From: Adlercreutzia sp. ZJ141
Lineage (GTDB): Bacteria; Actinomycetota; Coriobacteriia; Coriobacteriales; Eggerthellaceae
Length of the DNA stretch: 64,000 bases
Direction: 5' to 3'
Assembly: GCF_011038965.1 (NCBI RefSeq)
Contig: NZ_JAAKEB010000007.1
Location: forward strand, 1 to 64,000
Part shown: in pieces, positions 1-8,329 of the stretch
How the letters are laid out: each line of letters starts with the position of its first letter
How positions within the stretch are numbered: position 1 is the stretch's first letter
Made by a program: the position numbers and the translations under genes
The notes under the pieces: model-generated
The model's input: only the letters and a program-made list of their open reading frames with translations
What the model was told of the DNA's origin: nothing
The model's database searches: none

Positions 1-55
1 CTTCATACACGTAAACGATGCCTGTAGCCTTGTCGGTCTGCCTTATCTGAGCCAT
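1..55 (-). CDS. IS1634-like transposase, N-terminal fragment (runs off left edge)
   Basis: Eighteen codons from an ATG at 55 read MAQIRQTDKATGIVYVYE. This matches the N-terminus commonly seen in IS1634-family (IS4-superfamily) DDE transposases of Gram-positive anaerobes, recognised from memory rather than by a search. An AGGAGA ribosome-binding site lies 6 bases upstream. The rest of the gene is outside the window, so it cannot be said whether the element is intact. It sits downstream of the polysaccharide locus and probably marks one edge of the variable region. Confidence 0.7.
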   Translation of the reverse strand, partial: MAQIRQTDKATGIVYVYE

Positions 56-442
56 TTTCTGTCTCCTGCACTGCCTAAACAACGTCATAATTATAACCTA
101 TGACGTTGTTTCTTGCAACAAAATATGGAGCACAGTGCCCCATATCGGAGGAATTACCACAAGATCATGTGGCAGGAATCAAATCACGTCATGGAAAAGC
201 GGGAATTCAGGCGGTTTGCGAGTTTCGCAACAAGGCAGGTTTTAGATATTTCACAGTCTTGCATCCTTGCGGCGTTGAACAGGGGTTTTAGTTGTCAAAG
301 AAACGTTCAATTCTGAGAGTTTTGCCTGATGCGAGTTGATTATTACTTTGTATGCCCTCGAATCGTCCACACTAAATCCTCGATACCCTAAATCCTTCAG
401 AACCCATCAAAGTGAAAGGACTCACCACACACGAGAGCCTCA
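56..442. other. Gene-free stretch between IS1634-like fragment and formyltransferase
   Basis: Apart from the inverted repeat at 78-110, only short ORFs with no recognisable protein were seen. The left part is probably the end of the insertion sequence. The right part is the 3' flank of the polysaccharide operon. No clear terminator hairpin was found after the last operon gene. Confidence 0.5.
78..110. repeat. Perfect 12-bp inverted repeat upstream of the transposase
   Basis: Positions 78-89 (AACAACGTCATA) and 99-110 (TATGACGTTGTT) are exact reverse complements separated by 9 bases. The repeat lies 23 bases upstream of the transposase start, inside what is probably the 5' end of the insertion sequence. 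It could be a transposase binding site, an operator, or a hairpin limiting read-through from flanking genes. Confidence 0.7.
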
Positions 443-1678
443 CTACAAACCTTCGCTTCTACTGCAGAATTCGCTTTCCACTATTCGAAGAACGTGCTCA
501 CCGTATTTTTCGGAACTCAAATAGTCCAGCAGCGACCGTCCAGAATAATCTTGCTCACAAGGTGAGACCCCGTGTTCCATGAACAATTTGAGCAGCCTGT
601 CATCGCCCGTGTTGATGTAGGCGTCCTTCGCGTACATAAGCAAGTTCGTACCCTTAAAATTTCGCTGACGTGGATCCGCTCCTTGCACCAAGAGATACTC
701 CACGATAGCTACCTTGTTGTTGTACGTCGCGACGATTAATGGCGTCCAACCGTGGTCGTCATATTGGTCGAGATAACACCCTACCCCATGGATCGACCTT
801 ACGCCCTCGAGATCCCCTGTTGCGCAATAGTGCATGAGGTCAGCAAAGCGATCCTTGTACAGCAGAATATCGTAGTCGACAGTGGCTAGTCTCAGTGAAA
901 TAGCGTCATCAGAAATCAGTGTTCCAGGTCGACTATGCGACCGATCGGCCGTAATCTCATAGTCGAAGATGTCATAACCCAGAACAGCTGGGAGCTGGAA
1001 CTCCCTGAAGGTGAACGCTCGAACCTGCCTGCCGATCTCACAAGCCGTTCTGTTAAGATCAAGGCGAACGTCAGAATAGTCGATAGCTGCCTTCGAGTAA
1101 TACGTAGAACCCCTGCACGGTTGCGGTCTCGCAGCATAAGTTCCGTCTAGAATGTCGTCGAGATAGGAAATAACCAGCTTCGACCCATGCTCTATATACT
1201 TCCGGTAGAGGTCTCTCGAAGAGTCTTCCTCCAGAAGCGCAAAGGTATCCTGCGCGATAATGCGACCAGTGTCTATTCCAGCATCGATTTCATGTAGAGT
1301 CACTCCGACAACAGTTTCCCCATTCAAAATTGGGAGGGCAGATGTGTACATCCCCTTATACGCTGGAAGCTTAGAGAAATGGATATTAAACAGCCGCCCA
1401 GACCTGAACAACTCAGGCTTTACAAGCCGGTCATACTCCATCGAGAGGAACACAAGCCCTTCAGTAGCTTGAGCCTCATCGAGCGTTATCTCCTCAACAC
1501 CGTAGAGAGCAGCGAAATAGCGCAGCGACCTCTGCCAGTCATTGCATCCATCTTCTGTTCGATTACAAGTTACAACCAAGCGAACGTTGGGAAGGTTCTT
1601 GGAGAGTATTTCCTCCAGAACATTAACGGCTATGTCATTCTTCCCCGCAACGCAGATCGTTTGCAACGTCTCGCACAT
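443..1678 (-). CDS. Sugar N-formyltransferase with C-terminal ankyrin repeats (FdtF/QdtF-like)
   Basis: This enzyme is predicted to transfer a formyl group from N10-formyl-tetrahydrofolate to the 3-amino group of a dTDP-3-amino-3,6-dideoxyhexose. The N-terminal half has formyltransferase signatures: TICVAGKNDIAV at the start, FNIHFSKLPAYKG with the Asn and His of the active site, and TLHEIDAGIDTGRI carrying the catalytic Asp. From about residue 260 the protein becomes ankyrin-like (GWTPLIVATYNNKVAIVEYL, then GADPRQRNFKG). That architecture is known for the Providencia QdtF enzyme, where the ankyrin part binds a second nucleotide sugar. Ketoisomerase and 3-aminotransferase genes for the same pathway lie just upstream in the operon. 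An in-frame GTG at 1744 gives a longer version, but the family N-terminus fits the ATG at 1678. Confidence 0.85.
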   Translation of the reverse strand: MCETLQTICVAGKNDIAVNVLEEILSKNLPNVRLVVTCNRTEDGCNDWQRSLRYFAALYGVEEITLDEAQATEGLVFLSMEYDRLVKPELFRSGRLFNIHFSKLPAYKGMYTSALPILNGETVVGVTLHEIDAGIDTGRIIAQDTFALLEEDSSRDLYRKYIEHGSKLVISYLDDILDGTYAARPQPCRGSTYYSKAAIDYSDVRLDLNRTACEIGRQVRAFTFREFQLPAVLGYDIFDYEITADRSHSRPGTLISDDAISLRLATVDYDILLYKDRFADLMHYCATGDLEGVRSIHGVGCYLDQYDDHGWTPLIVATYNNKVAIVEYLLVQGADPRQRNFKGTNLLMYAKDAYINTGDDRLLKLFMEHGVSPCEQDYSGRSLLDYLSSEKYGEHVLRIVESEFCSRSEGL

Positions 1679-1797
1679 TCCAAAACACCATCCCTTCCTC
1701 CAGTATCGAATGTCCCAGGCCGCCCTACGAAAACTTATCGGCACGCTCGCTGGAAAAGGCGGATAATGTAAGTAAGCGCGCCTTGACCGCCCTACAT

Positions 1798-3234
1798 CTA
1801 GACGTCCATTCTCAAGTTCACACTGAGCCTACGGCGCAGTCCGTGCAGTTCCTCACGGTACAGCCGCACGCAGAAGAGCGCGAAGCACATGAACAGAACA
1901 CAGAGTGCTGCGGTACTACCCATAAGGAGAAACCGCCACGTCAGCAAGTAGACAGCGAAGACCACGAACAACACGTGAAACCGCCTACGAACAGCCATAA
2001 GCTTCATGCGCGTGAGAACAACGAGGGCTATAACAACCGTCATGAAGTAACCCGCAATGGTACCGATGGCCGCACCTTCGATACCGAGTAAGGGCACGAG
2101 CGCAACCTGTAAGGCAATGCAAGTAGCAGCGCCACAGACAAGCATGAGAAGAGACGGCCAAGTCCTTTTCACTACGATGAGTTGGTTGACCGCCACTTGG
2201 TAAAGCATGAGCAAAAGCGGTGCCAAGAACAAGTACGGAACACACACAATGCCGCCAGTGTATTCATCCGAGAACAGCAGGCGGTAAACTGGGTCCATAA
2301 CGGCAATCACCAACGCCGTAGCCAACAGCGAGATAACTCCGAGGTATTCGTAGACTCGGGAGTTAAGTTCCACCTGGTCCTCATCCCTCATGGTAGAAAA
2401 GGCAAAGTACTGCCAGCCCTGCGCGAAGGCGGTGTAGATGAGCTGACTCACCTGACCGATCTTCGCAGCCACTGCGAAGATGCCCGCAGCAGATGCCCCT
2501 AACGCCGAAAGGATCACGAGCCTGCTAGCAGAGTTGAAGGCCCAATAGAACAGAAAGCTCGGCATGAGGGGCACGCCTATGACGAGCATCGTCTTGAGCA
2601 ACTTCGGATCGAAGTTCTTGAAAGAGAACCATTTGCGGTTAAGGAAAGCGAAGACCGCGAGAGCCGAAGCTGCCGCGACAAGAGCTGCGACTGGAAGCGC
2701 CATGAGATATTCCCCAACGAGGAGCAGTGGGATGGAGACCGTATAAGAGAGAATCGAAGTCGCCAGGTTCATGATGATGAAGACGCGCCTCTTGTTCATC
2801 ATGCGCGTGGGAGCTTGAATGATCGAATTGCTCCCGGAGACGAGAACGGTCATCGCGCTGACCACCACCAGGTTGACAAACTCCGCGTCGCCGAAGAATA
2901 ACCTAGCAATGGGATCTTCCAACAACAGCATGCATGCTGCAACAAGGACGGTCATACCCATGACGAAAAACAGCGCAGTGGAGCAGACACTCTTTTTGAA
3001 GTTTTCATCATCACGGTCGAAAAACATCCGAAACATCGCGTCATACATTCCCATGATGGCCACAGGTTGCATGAGAGAGACGAGTGTATTCGCGAGATCT
3101 GAGTAGCCGAAGTAGCTCGCATCAGGCATAAGACGCGTAACTACTGGCAGCATGACGAGCGGGATAACCTTAGCTACCATCGAGCCTAGACCATAAACGA
3201 CGAAGTTTTCTACGAACAGGCGAGCACGACTCAT
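1798..3234 (-). CDS. wzx: Polysaccharide flippase, Wzx type
   Basis: A 478-residue polytopic membrane protein of the MATE/polysaccharide-transport superfamily. The first helix region (ENFVVYGLGSMVAKVIPL) and about 12-14 hydrophobic segments are typical of Wzx/RfbX flippases, which move lipid-linked repeat units across the membrane. Its ATG overlaps the stop codon of the preceding small ORF (ATGA at 3231-3234), so the two are probably translationally coupled. A Wzy-type polymerase lies in the same locus, which supports Wzx/Wzy-dependent assembly. Substrate specificity cannot be read from the sequence. Confidence 0.9.
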   Translation of the reverse strand: MSRARLFVENFVVYGLGSMVAKVIPLVMLPVVTRLMPDASYFGYSDLANTLVSLMQPVAIMGMYDAMFRMFFDRDDENFKKSVCSTALFFVMGMTVLVAACMLLLEDPIARLFFGDAEFVNLVVVSAMTVLVSGSNSIIQAPTRMMNKRRVFIIMNLATSILSYTVSIPLLLVGEYLMALPVAALVAAASALAVFAFLNRKWFSFKNFDPKLLKTMLVIGVPLMPSFLFYWAFNSASRLVILSALGASAAGIFAVAAKIGQVSQLIYTAFAQGWQYFAFSTMRDEDQVELNSRVYEYLGVISLLATALVIAVMDPVYRLLFSDEYTGGIVCVPYLFLAPLLLMLYQVAVNQLIVVKRTWPSLLMLVCGAATCIALQVALVPLLGIEGAAIGTIAGYFMTVVIALVVLTRMKLMAVRRRFHVLFVVFAVYLLTWRFLLMGSTAALCVLFMCFALFCVRLYREELHGLRRRLSVNLRMDV

Positions 3235-3443
3235 GCAGCGGGCGCTTTCTTGACGCTAGTTATTGTCGGGAGAACACGCTTGGCAGCAAGTGCTACTACA
3301 GACAGAGCAAGACAGCAGACAAAGGAGACCGATACTGGAAGCAGCACACCAAGACTCAGCGCCGTCCAGTAGCGAATAACGAGTTGATGAACCATGAAAA
3401 GCTCAAGCCCGAGTCCACCGAAGGTGATAACGAGAATAAGCAT
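3231..3443 (-). pseudogene. C-terminal remnant of an acyltransferase-3 family protein
   Basis: A 70-residue hydrophobic ORF begins at an ATG 8 bases after the ketoisomerase stop and ends in an ATGA overlap with wzx. Its start, ITFGGLGLELFMVHQLVI, resembles the last conserved segment of acyltransferase-3 (OafA-like) O-acyltransferases, where a His-Gln pair follows a Phe-Glu-Leu-Phe run. The other 250 or more residues are missing, so this is best read as the tail left after a deletion that fused the operon. It may still be translated, because the reading frame links the two genes cleanly. The alternative is an unrelated small membrane protein. Confidence 0.55.
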
Positions 3444-3450
3444 ACGCTTT

Positions 3451-3861
3451 CTAGGCAAGACCAACCTCTCGTTGAAACTCTGCGAAGTCACGGATGTATT
3501 CCGTACCGTCGTAGTGTTCGCTCGCAAGTACGAGTAACACTGAGTCCTCTGAGAAGGCATACATATCTTTCCATGTCATACGGGGCACGTAAACTCCCAC
3601 GTGGGGCCGATCAAGATCAAATACCGTCTCCACACCGTCAGGCTCCACCGTCCTCACCTTGCTCGTCCCCGACACGTTCACAAGCACAAACTCGGTCAGC
3701 CGATTGGCATGCTCCCCGCGTACCACATCTGGGTCAGACCCGTACATGTAAAACGCCCTCCTGATCTCGAAGGGCACGTCCGAGCCACCCTCAACCACCA
3801 CAAGATGCCCGCGCTTATCCCCGTGCTGCGAGAACTCGAGAAACCTTGGCCTCTCGCTCAT
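3451..3861 (-). CDS. dTDP-4-keto-6-deoxyhexose 3,4-ketoisomerase (FdtA/QdtA-like cupin)
   Basis: A 136-residue single-domain cupin of the FdtA/QdtA/WxcM family. The family shifts the keto group of dTDP-4-keto-6-deoxyglucose from C4 to C3. Signatures seen are GDKRGHLVVVEGG near the start, IRRAFYMYGSDPDVVRGEHA with the active-site His, and VGVYVPRMTWKDMYAFSEDS. The ATG at 3861 is chosen because GGAGAAGG lies 5-10 bases upstream; a longer TTG-started reading from 3900 lacks such a site. The product is the substrate of the adjacent aminotransferase. Whether the isomer made is the gluco (Qui3N) or galacto (Fuc3N) form cannot be decided by eye. Confidence 0.88.
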   Translation of the reverse strand: MSERPRFLEFSQHGDKRGHLVVVEGGSDVPFEIRRAFYMYGSDPDVVRGEHANRLTEFVLVNVSGTSKVRTVEPDGVETVFDLDRPHVGVYVPRMTWKDMYAFSEDSVLLVLASEHYDGTEYIRDFAEFQREVGLA

Positions 3862-3914
3862 TGATCCTTCTCCTATTCCTTTTTCAAAGTACTGTTTCAA
3901 GCTATTTGGTTGAT

Positions 3915-5027
3915 CTAACCTTCAAATGCGTTAACCGACTCAATGACCCAGCTTTGTTCCTCTGCGGTCATGCCGTTATACATAGGTAGACTCAACACTT
4001 CTCCGGCCGCGCGTTCTGCTATCGGAAACGATCCAGAACCGAACCCGAGGTAGCGATACGCTTCCGAAAGGTGCGGAGGTATCGGATAGTGGATGATGGT
4101 TCCTACACCCCTCTGGGCAAGGAACTCCTTGAGAGCATCGCGCTTACCACCTCTCACGTGGATAACATACTGATGCCAGGATGAGTCCGCACCAGGGCGT
4201 ACCTTGGGCTTTATCACCAGCGGGTTCGATATACCAGAATCGTAAGCTGCAGCAATCGCACATCGCTCCTCATTCATTTCATCTAAGTAGCGCATCTTTA
4301 CTCGGAGTAATCCCGCTTGAATCTCATCAAGGCGACTGTTCATACCCACGACCGAATTGTGGTAGCGCCTCTCTGAACCATAATTGCGTATAACACGCGC
4401 TTGAGCATCCCACTCGGGGTTGTCAGTACATAGGGCTCCGCCATCCCCGAACGCACCACAACCCTTCGAAGGATAGAAACTAAAGCACGATATATCGCCG
4501 AGCGAGCCCGCACGCTTTCCATGCCAATGATTACCGTGTGACTGGGCGCAATCCTCTAACACGTACAGACCGTGCCGGTCAGCCACTTCTCTAATGGCAT
4601 CCATGTCACAGCACTGCCCAAAGAGGTGGACGGCAAGGATCGCCTTAGTTCGCGGAGACACCGCGTCCTCTATGCGGGATGCATTGATGTTGTCGTACTC
4701 GTCTGGCTCGACAAATACCGGCGTGCCTCCGTTTATGGTGATACCCATGACACAGGCGATGTAGGCGTTAGCCGCAACGATTACCTCGTCGCCCTCGCGG
4801 ACGCCGAGGACGCGGAACGCGATGACGAGCGCGTCGAGTCCGGAAGCCACACCCGCGCAGTGGGCAGTCCCCACGTAGTCCGCCCACTCGAACTCGAAGG
4901 CCTCGACCTCATGCCCGAGCACATACCACCCCGAATCCAGAATCTCGCAAGCCTTGGTCTTGTATTCATCAGCATGGAGGTTGTACTGGCGCTTCAGATT
5001 GTTCGGCATTATTTGCATTGACTTCAT
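3915..5027 (-). CDS. dTDP-3-amino-3,6-dideoxyhexose transaminase (FdtB/QdtB-like)
   Basis: A 370-residue PLP-dependent aminotransferase of the DegT/DnrJ/EryC1/StrS family. The internal aldimine lysine is in FYPSKGCGAFGDGG, preceded by the Asp of VLEDCAQSHG that contacts the pyridine nitrogen. The N-terminal pattern NNLKRQYNLHADEY, with SGWYVLGHEVEAFE following, fits the 3-aminotransferase subgroup. It is predicted to aminate the 3-keto sugar made by the neighbouring ketoisomerase, giving the substrate for the formyltransferase at 443-1678. RmlA and RmlB, which supply dTDP-4-keto-6-deoxyglucose, are not in this window. Confidence 0.88.
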   Translation of the reverse strand: MKSMQIMPNNLKRQYNLHADEYKTKACEILDSGWYVLGHEVEAFEFEWADYVGTAHCAGVASGLDALVIAFRVLGVREGDEVIVAANAYIACVMGITINGGTPVFVEPDEYDNINASRIEDAVSPRTKAILAVHLFGQCCDMDAIREVADRHGLYVLEDCAQSHGNHWHGKRAGSLGDISCFSFYPSKGCGAFGDGGALCTDNPEWDAQARVIRNYGSERRYHNSVVGMNSRLDEIQAGLLRVKMRYLDEMNEERCAIAAAYDSGISNPLVIKPKVRPGADSSWHQYVIHVRGGKRDALKEFLAQRGVGTIIHYPIPPHLSEAYRYLGFGSGSFPIAERAAGEVLSLPMYNGMTAEEQSWVIESVNAFEG

Positions 5028-5163
5028 CGACTCAGCCTTTCATATACTGGCTCTCTATAAAAGAGGCGTTTCAGCTATTAAAGATATTCTCAATTTAGCG
5101 AGTTATGCCTGATGGCAAGTTTTTTGAATCCTCTAATCAGCATTTTGGCTGAAACCAATTAAC

Positions 5164-6087
5164 TCATTCTTGAAAACTAGAAGCGCACGCTTGAATATGA
5201 GCCAAATATCTTGCAGCACTAGCCCATTGGTTCTCATATTCATTCTTACAAACACCCGTCTTGCCGATGTCCATCATATATGCAGGAAGATAGGCTGCTT
5301 TCTTAATTCTTCTTTCCCACTTGGTCTTTTGTCCTGAATTCGGACATGCAATCGACCTAATCTTCTCTTCTTCAATTCTGAATTGCGAAGCATCTTCATG
5401 TTTAAATGAAGTACTAATCCCTGAGCCCACTCTATACATCACATAAGGAACTACAGATCGACCAATAGCTATTTGATTGCATTGAACATTGAACAAATAA
5501 TGCCACATGGGCAAATCTTCGATATTTCGATACTGCGAGATATATTTTTGCAGTCCATCATCCTTTACAATCCGTCTTGATAAAAAAACTCCCGGAGCAG
5601 AAAAAAAATATCCCCTCGATAGATTTGTTTTGATTCGTTCTAGCGATATAGGCTTTACTCCATATCGATAACAGAACTCCAGCCCCTTCTTCGCTGAATA
5701 TTCCACGCCTTGACTTTCCGTGAAAGGGATTGTCGGTGTTTCAAAAAGATCAAATCTACCAACAGCATCAAACACATTGTTCATCGCATAAAGATCATCA
5801 CCAGCTAATATCTTGAATCTATCCTCTTTTACCAACGAAATCGCTTTGATAAAGTTACGAGTTAATCCCTCATTACGATGAGAGGAAACAACTTCTGCGT
5901 TTTGAAACAAGTCGCTATTCTTCGCTATCCATGTTTTCGCTTTTTTTACTGTCTTATCTCTAGAACAATCATCTACCACTAAAATAGAGCATGGCTCGGA
6001 GGCAAATCTCTCGACCTGGAATTTAATACTCTCCAGATGCTCGATAATATATTTCTCATGATTAAAGGTAAAAGCAATAAACTGCAT
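5164..6087 (-). CDS. Family 2 glycosyltransferase
   Basis: A 307-residue cytoplasmic GT-A glycosyltransferase. The start MQFIAFTFNHEKYIIEHLES is the usual beta-strand and loop of GT2 enzymes. VVDDCSRDKT is the nucleotide-binding Asp motif and ILAGDDLYAM carries the metal-binding Asp pair. AGGAAG lies 6 bases before the ATG. The gene is much more AT-rich than the regulatory half of the locus, which suggests recent acquisition. It lies between the dTDP-amino sugar genes and a decayed insertion sequence. Donor and acceptor are unknown. Confidence 0.85.
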   Translation of the reverse strand: MQFIAFTFNHEKYIIEHLESIKFQVERFASEPCSILVVDDCSRDKTVKKAKTWIAKNSDLFQNAEVVSSHRNEGLTRNFIKAISLVKEDRFKILAGDDLYAMNNVFDAVGRFDLFETPTIPFTESQGVEYSAKKGLEFCYRYGVKPISLERIKTNLSRGYFFSAPGVFLSRRIVKDDGLQKYISQYRNIEDLPMWHYLFNVQCNQIAIGRSVVPYVMYRVGSGISTSFKHEDASQFRIEEEKIRSIACPNSGQKTKWERRIKKAAYLPAYMMDIGKTGVCKNEYENQWASAARYLAHIQACASSFQE

Positions 6088-6130
6088 TCAAAACTTCCTG
6101 ATTCTTCCGGATCTAGCATTGCTTACTCTC

Positions 6131-7181
6131 GGGTAACCGCTAATTCGTGTGGGATTTTGCACGGTTTTCACCGCCTTGTGCCTACCCACATGTTTTCCGC
6201 CTGTTTTTGCGTGGTGCGCCGTTTTGTAAGTTTCCCCATGCCCCCAAGTCTTACAGTTTGAAAAACAGGACGGGTGTCTTTATTCAACGTATAGAGGGAC
6301 GGGATGCCTTGCCCGTCCGCAGTTCTGTTTGGGGTCTTAGGGAAGCTAGCACCTCCCCCAAGACCCCTATGGTAGCCCGTATCCTCGGAAAGTAAGGCAG
6401 ATATGGAGAACACAGGCAATACCACCGTAGGAGTAAAAGCGCGTCTATACGAGCGCATAGCGATTAGACTCTCGCTTAACCGGCCATTCAGATGGCTGGG
6501 TATACGAGCACTCGACAGACTTTGCGACCGTTGTCTTAACTCAGGCCGCTGCGTTAGTGACCTGTATAAGGATAGCTGGTATATCCCCGCAGACTTACTT
6601 GGATGCCCAGGCTTCTGTGCGATGATCTCGCACCTTTGAGGCTTGGAGAAATGGAAACCGTTTTGAAGCGATGGATATCTATCGCTCGACGCACTGACGT
6701 ACCTGAGATGCGCAGCGTGTCTAACACCATAAGCAGACGTAAGACCTACATCTTGAATGCCTGGGAATACGGGCGTACAAACGCAATTGCAGAAAGTTTG
6801 AACCGACAGATCAAAGACATCATTCGCACATGCCGTGGCTTTATGAGCTTTGCAGCTTTGAGACGCCGCTGTCTTTTGGTGCTTGGACACAAACAAAAGC
6901 CCAACAAGCCCATCCCGCTGTTTACAAGAAGCGACAAGAGAAAGGAGGGTGCTAACTAGCGAATAGGTCAAGTGCGATGGGTTTAAGGTCTCCCCCACAC
7001 CAGGCGTAACATATTCGATTTTCTGGCTTTTGGTCATCTTTTTTGAAGCTACTCTATGGAGGGCTTAGGTTGGTATGCCCTCTTTTTGCCCCCAAGTGAT
7101 AACTTGGGGTTAGATTCTCTTTGTTTTACCTGTTCAGACATTAGATTTGGCTATTATTCCCACACGAATTAAGACTTACCC
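6131..7181. mobile_element. Decayed ISL3-type insertion sequence, about 1.05 kb
   Basis: The element is bounded by imperfect terminal inverted repeats of 24 bp at 6131-6154 and 7158-7181. Both share GGGTAA and TAATTCGTGTGGGA, with four mismatched bases between them. Inside is a transposase remnant on the plus strand (6603-6959). The length is below the 1.3-1.6 kb usual for ISL3 elements and the N-terminal half of the transposase is missing. No 8-bp target duplication was found at the ends. A hairpin with arms GGGGTCTT (6331-6338) and AAGACCCC (6360-6367) lies inside. Confidence 0.65.
6603..6959 (+). pseudogene. ISL3-family transposase, C-terminal fragment
   Basis: The readable frame contains VLKRWISIARRTDVPEM, then NAIAESLNRQIKDIIRTCRG and a following FMSFAALRRRCLLVLGH. 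This is the C-terminal part of the DDE domain of ISL3 transposases, where the final catalytic Glu sits in the A-E-S/G-x-N-x-x-I-K motif. The N-terminal zinc-ribbon, helix-turn-helix and first two catalytic acids are absent or scrambled. The open frame at 6403-6639 may be part of the wreck, but no protein is recognisable in it. Confidence 0.75.
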
Positions 7182-7235
7182 AGTTGTTTTTATGTTATTC
7201 TATCCAACTTTTTGGCTGAACCTTTTTATCGAAAT

Positions 7236-8327
7236 TCAGCTCAGCGAGTAAAGTTTCTGTATGCAAGAACGTAGTGCGCTTTTGTCATACCCGTTTCTAC
7301 GAACAATATCTGCTGCGTCTTTACGGTTGTGTGTTCGATTAGCATGCGCTATCGCCTCAGCCCAGCTCTCAGGCCCATCTTCGAGACGTAGGTAATATAC
7401 GAAAGGATAGAAAGAAAAATCTCTGGGAATGTTCGTAGATAGAAGCGCTGGAAGACCCGAACAAATCGCTTCTAAAGCAGCGAAACCAAATCCCTCGTAC
7501 AACGACGGCATTAAGAACACATCGAACACATTGAGATACCGCTGAACGTCGGAGCACCTTCCGAGAAACAACACGTTTTCTTTAATCCCAAGAGAGCGGC
7601 ACATAGTCTCTAATCGCTCTTTTTCTGGACCATCTCCAACAAGAACAAGAGAAGCATCGATACCTTGTTTTATCAGCCTATTTAAAACCTGAATAGCAAA
7701 AGAAACGTTCTTTTCTTCCCCAAGATTTCCAACACACCCAAGGACCAATCGGCTGCCTAGTCCTAAACTATCCCTGAGGCTAACTCGCGTCTCTTCATTA
7801 AATCTAAACACTTCCACATTTATTGAATTATTGATTAAGACAGCTTTTTCAGAGGCGCTTTTGCCAAAAACAGATATCGCTGCCTCCTTCGAGCATGCCG
7901 CCAATGTTGTTGCAGAGACTCGAATCAACAGATGTCTAAGTCTACTAATTGCCATATACTTTAACCCGCGACCGCTCCTGTTTGTATGCGCATGGGCAAT
8001 TCTGATATTTACTCCAGCGAATTTTGCAATAAACAGAGGGTAGTAGCTTGTGTCGTTGTAATGAACATGAACTACATCATACTGTCCTTCAGCTAGGATC
8101 TTTCTTAGTTGCCTCATATATCTAATAGGATACCTAGACTTGAGAGGCAAAACAAAGAAATTACATCCAAGTTTCTCCAGATAACGTCCATTTGTTCCGA
8201 GCTGGCCATTATATACTGCGCAATCGTAAACGACATCGTCATACTTTAATGACTCGCAAATTGTCAAGACCACCTTTGAAATGCCACCCGATACTGCCCC
8301 ATTCATAATATGAAGGATTCTCTTCAT
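7236..8327 (-). CDS. Family 4 glycosyltransferase
   Basis: A 363-residue GT-B glycosyltransferase. The N-terminal acceptor domain starts MKRILHIMNGAVSGGISKVV with the Gly-rich loop. The C-terminal Rossmann domain has GNLGEEKNVSFAIQVL, LVLVGDGPEKERLE and the E-x7-E type motif MPSLYEGFGFAALEA that binds the nucleotide-sugar phosphate. AAAGGACG precedes the ATG. It follows the polymerase gene by 2 bases and is probably cotranscribed with it. The two form an AT-rich pair flanked on both sides by insertion-sequence remnants. Confidence 0.88.
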   Translation of the reverse strand: MKRILHIMNGAVSGGISKVVLTICESLKYDDVVYDCAVYNGQLGTNGRYLEKLGCNFFVLPLKSRYPIRYMRQLRKILAEGQYDVVHVHYNDTSYYPLFIAKFAGVNIRIAHAHTNRSGRGLKYMAISRLRHLLIRVSATTLAACSKEAAISVFGKSASEKAVLINNSINVEVFRFNEETRVSLRDSLGLGSRLVLGCVGNLGEEKNVSFAIQVLNRLIKQGIDASLVLVGDGPEKERLETMCRSLGIKENVLFLGRCSDVQRYLNVFDVFLMPSLYEGFGFAALEAICSGLPALLSTNIPRDFSFYPFVYYLRLEDGPESWAEAIAHANRTHNRKDAADIVRRNGYDKSALRSCIQKLYSLS

Positions 8328-8329
8328 AT

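Noticed and set aside
6168-7037. 289-codon minus-strand ORF in the insertion-sequence remnant
   Set aside because: It runs antisense to the transposase fragment and has no recognisable motif; the plus-strand frame carries ISL3 transposase signatures.
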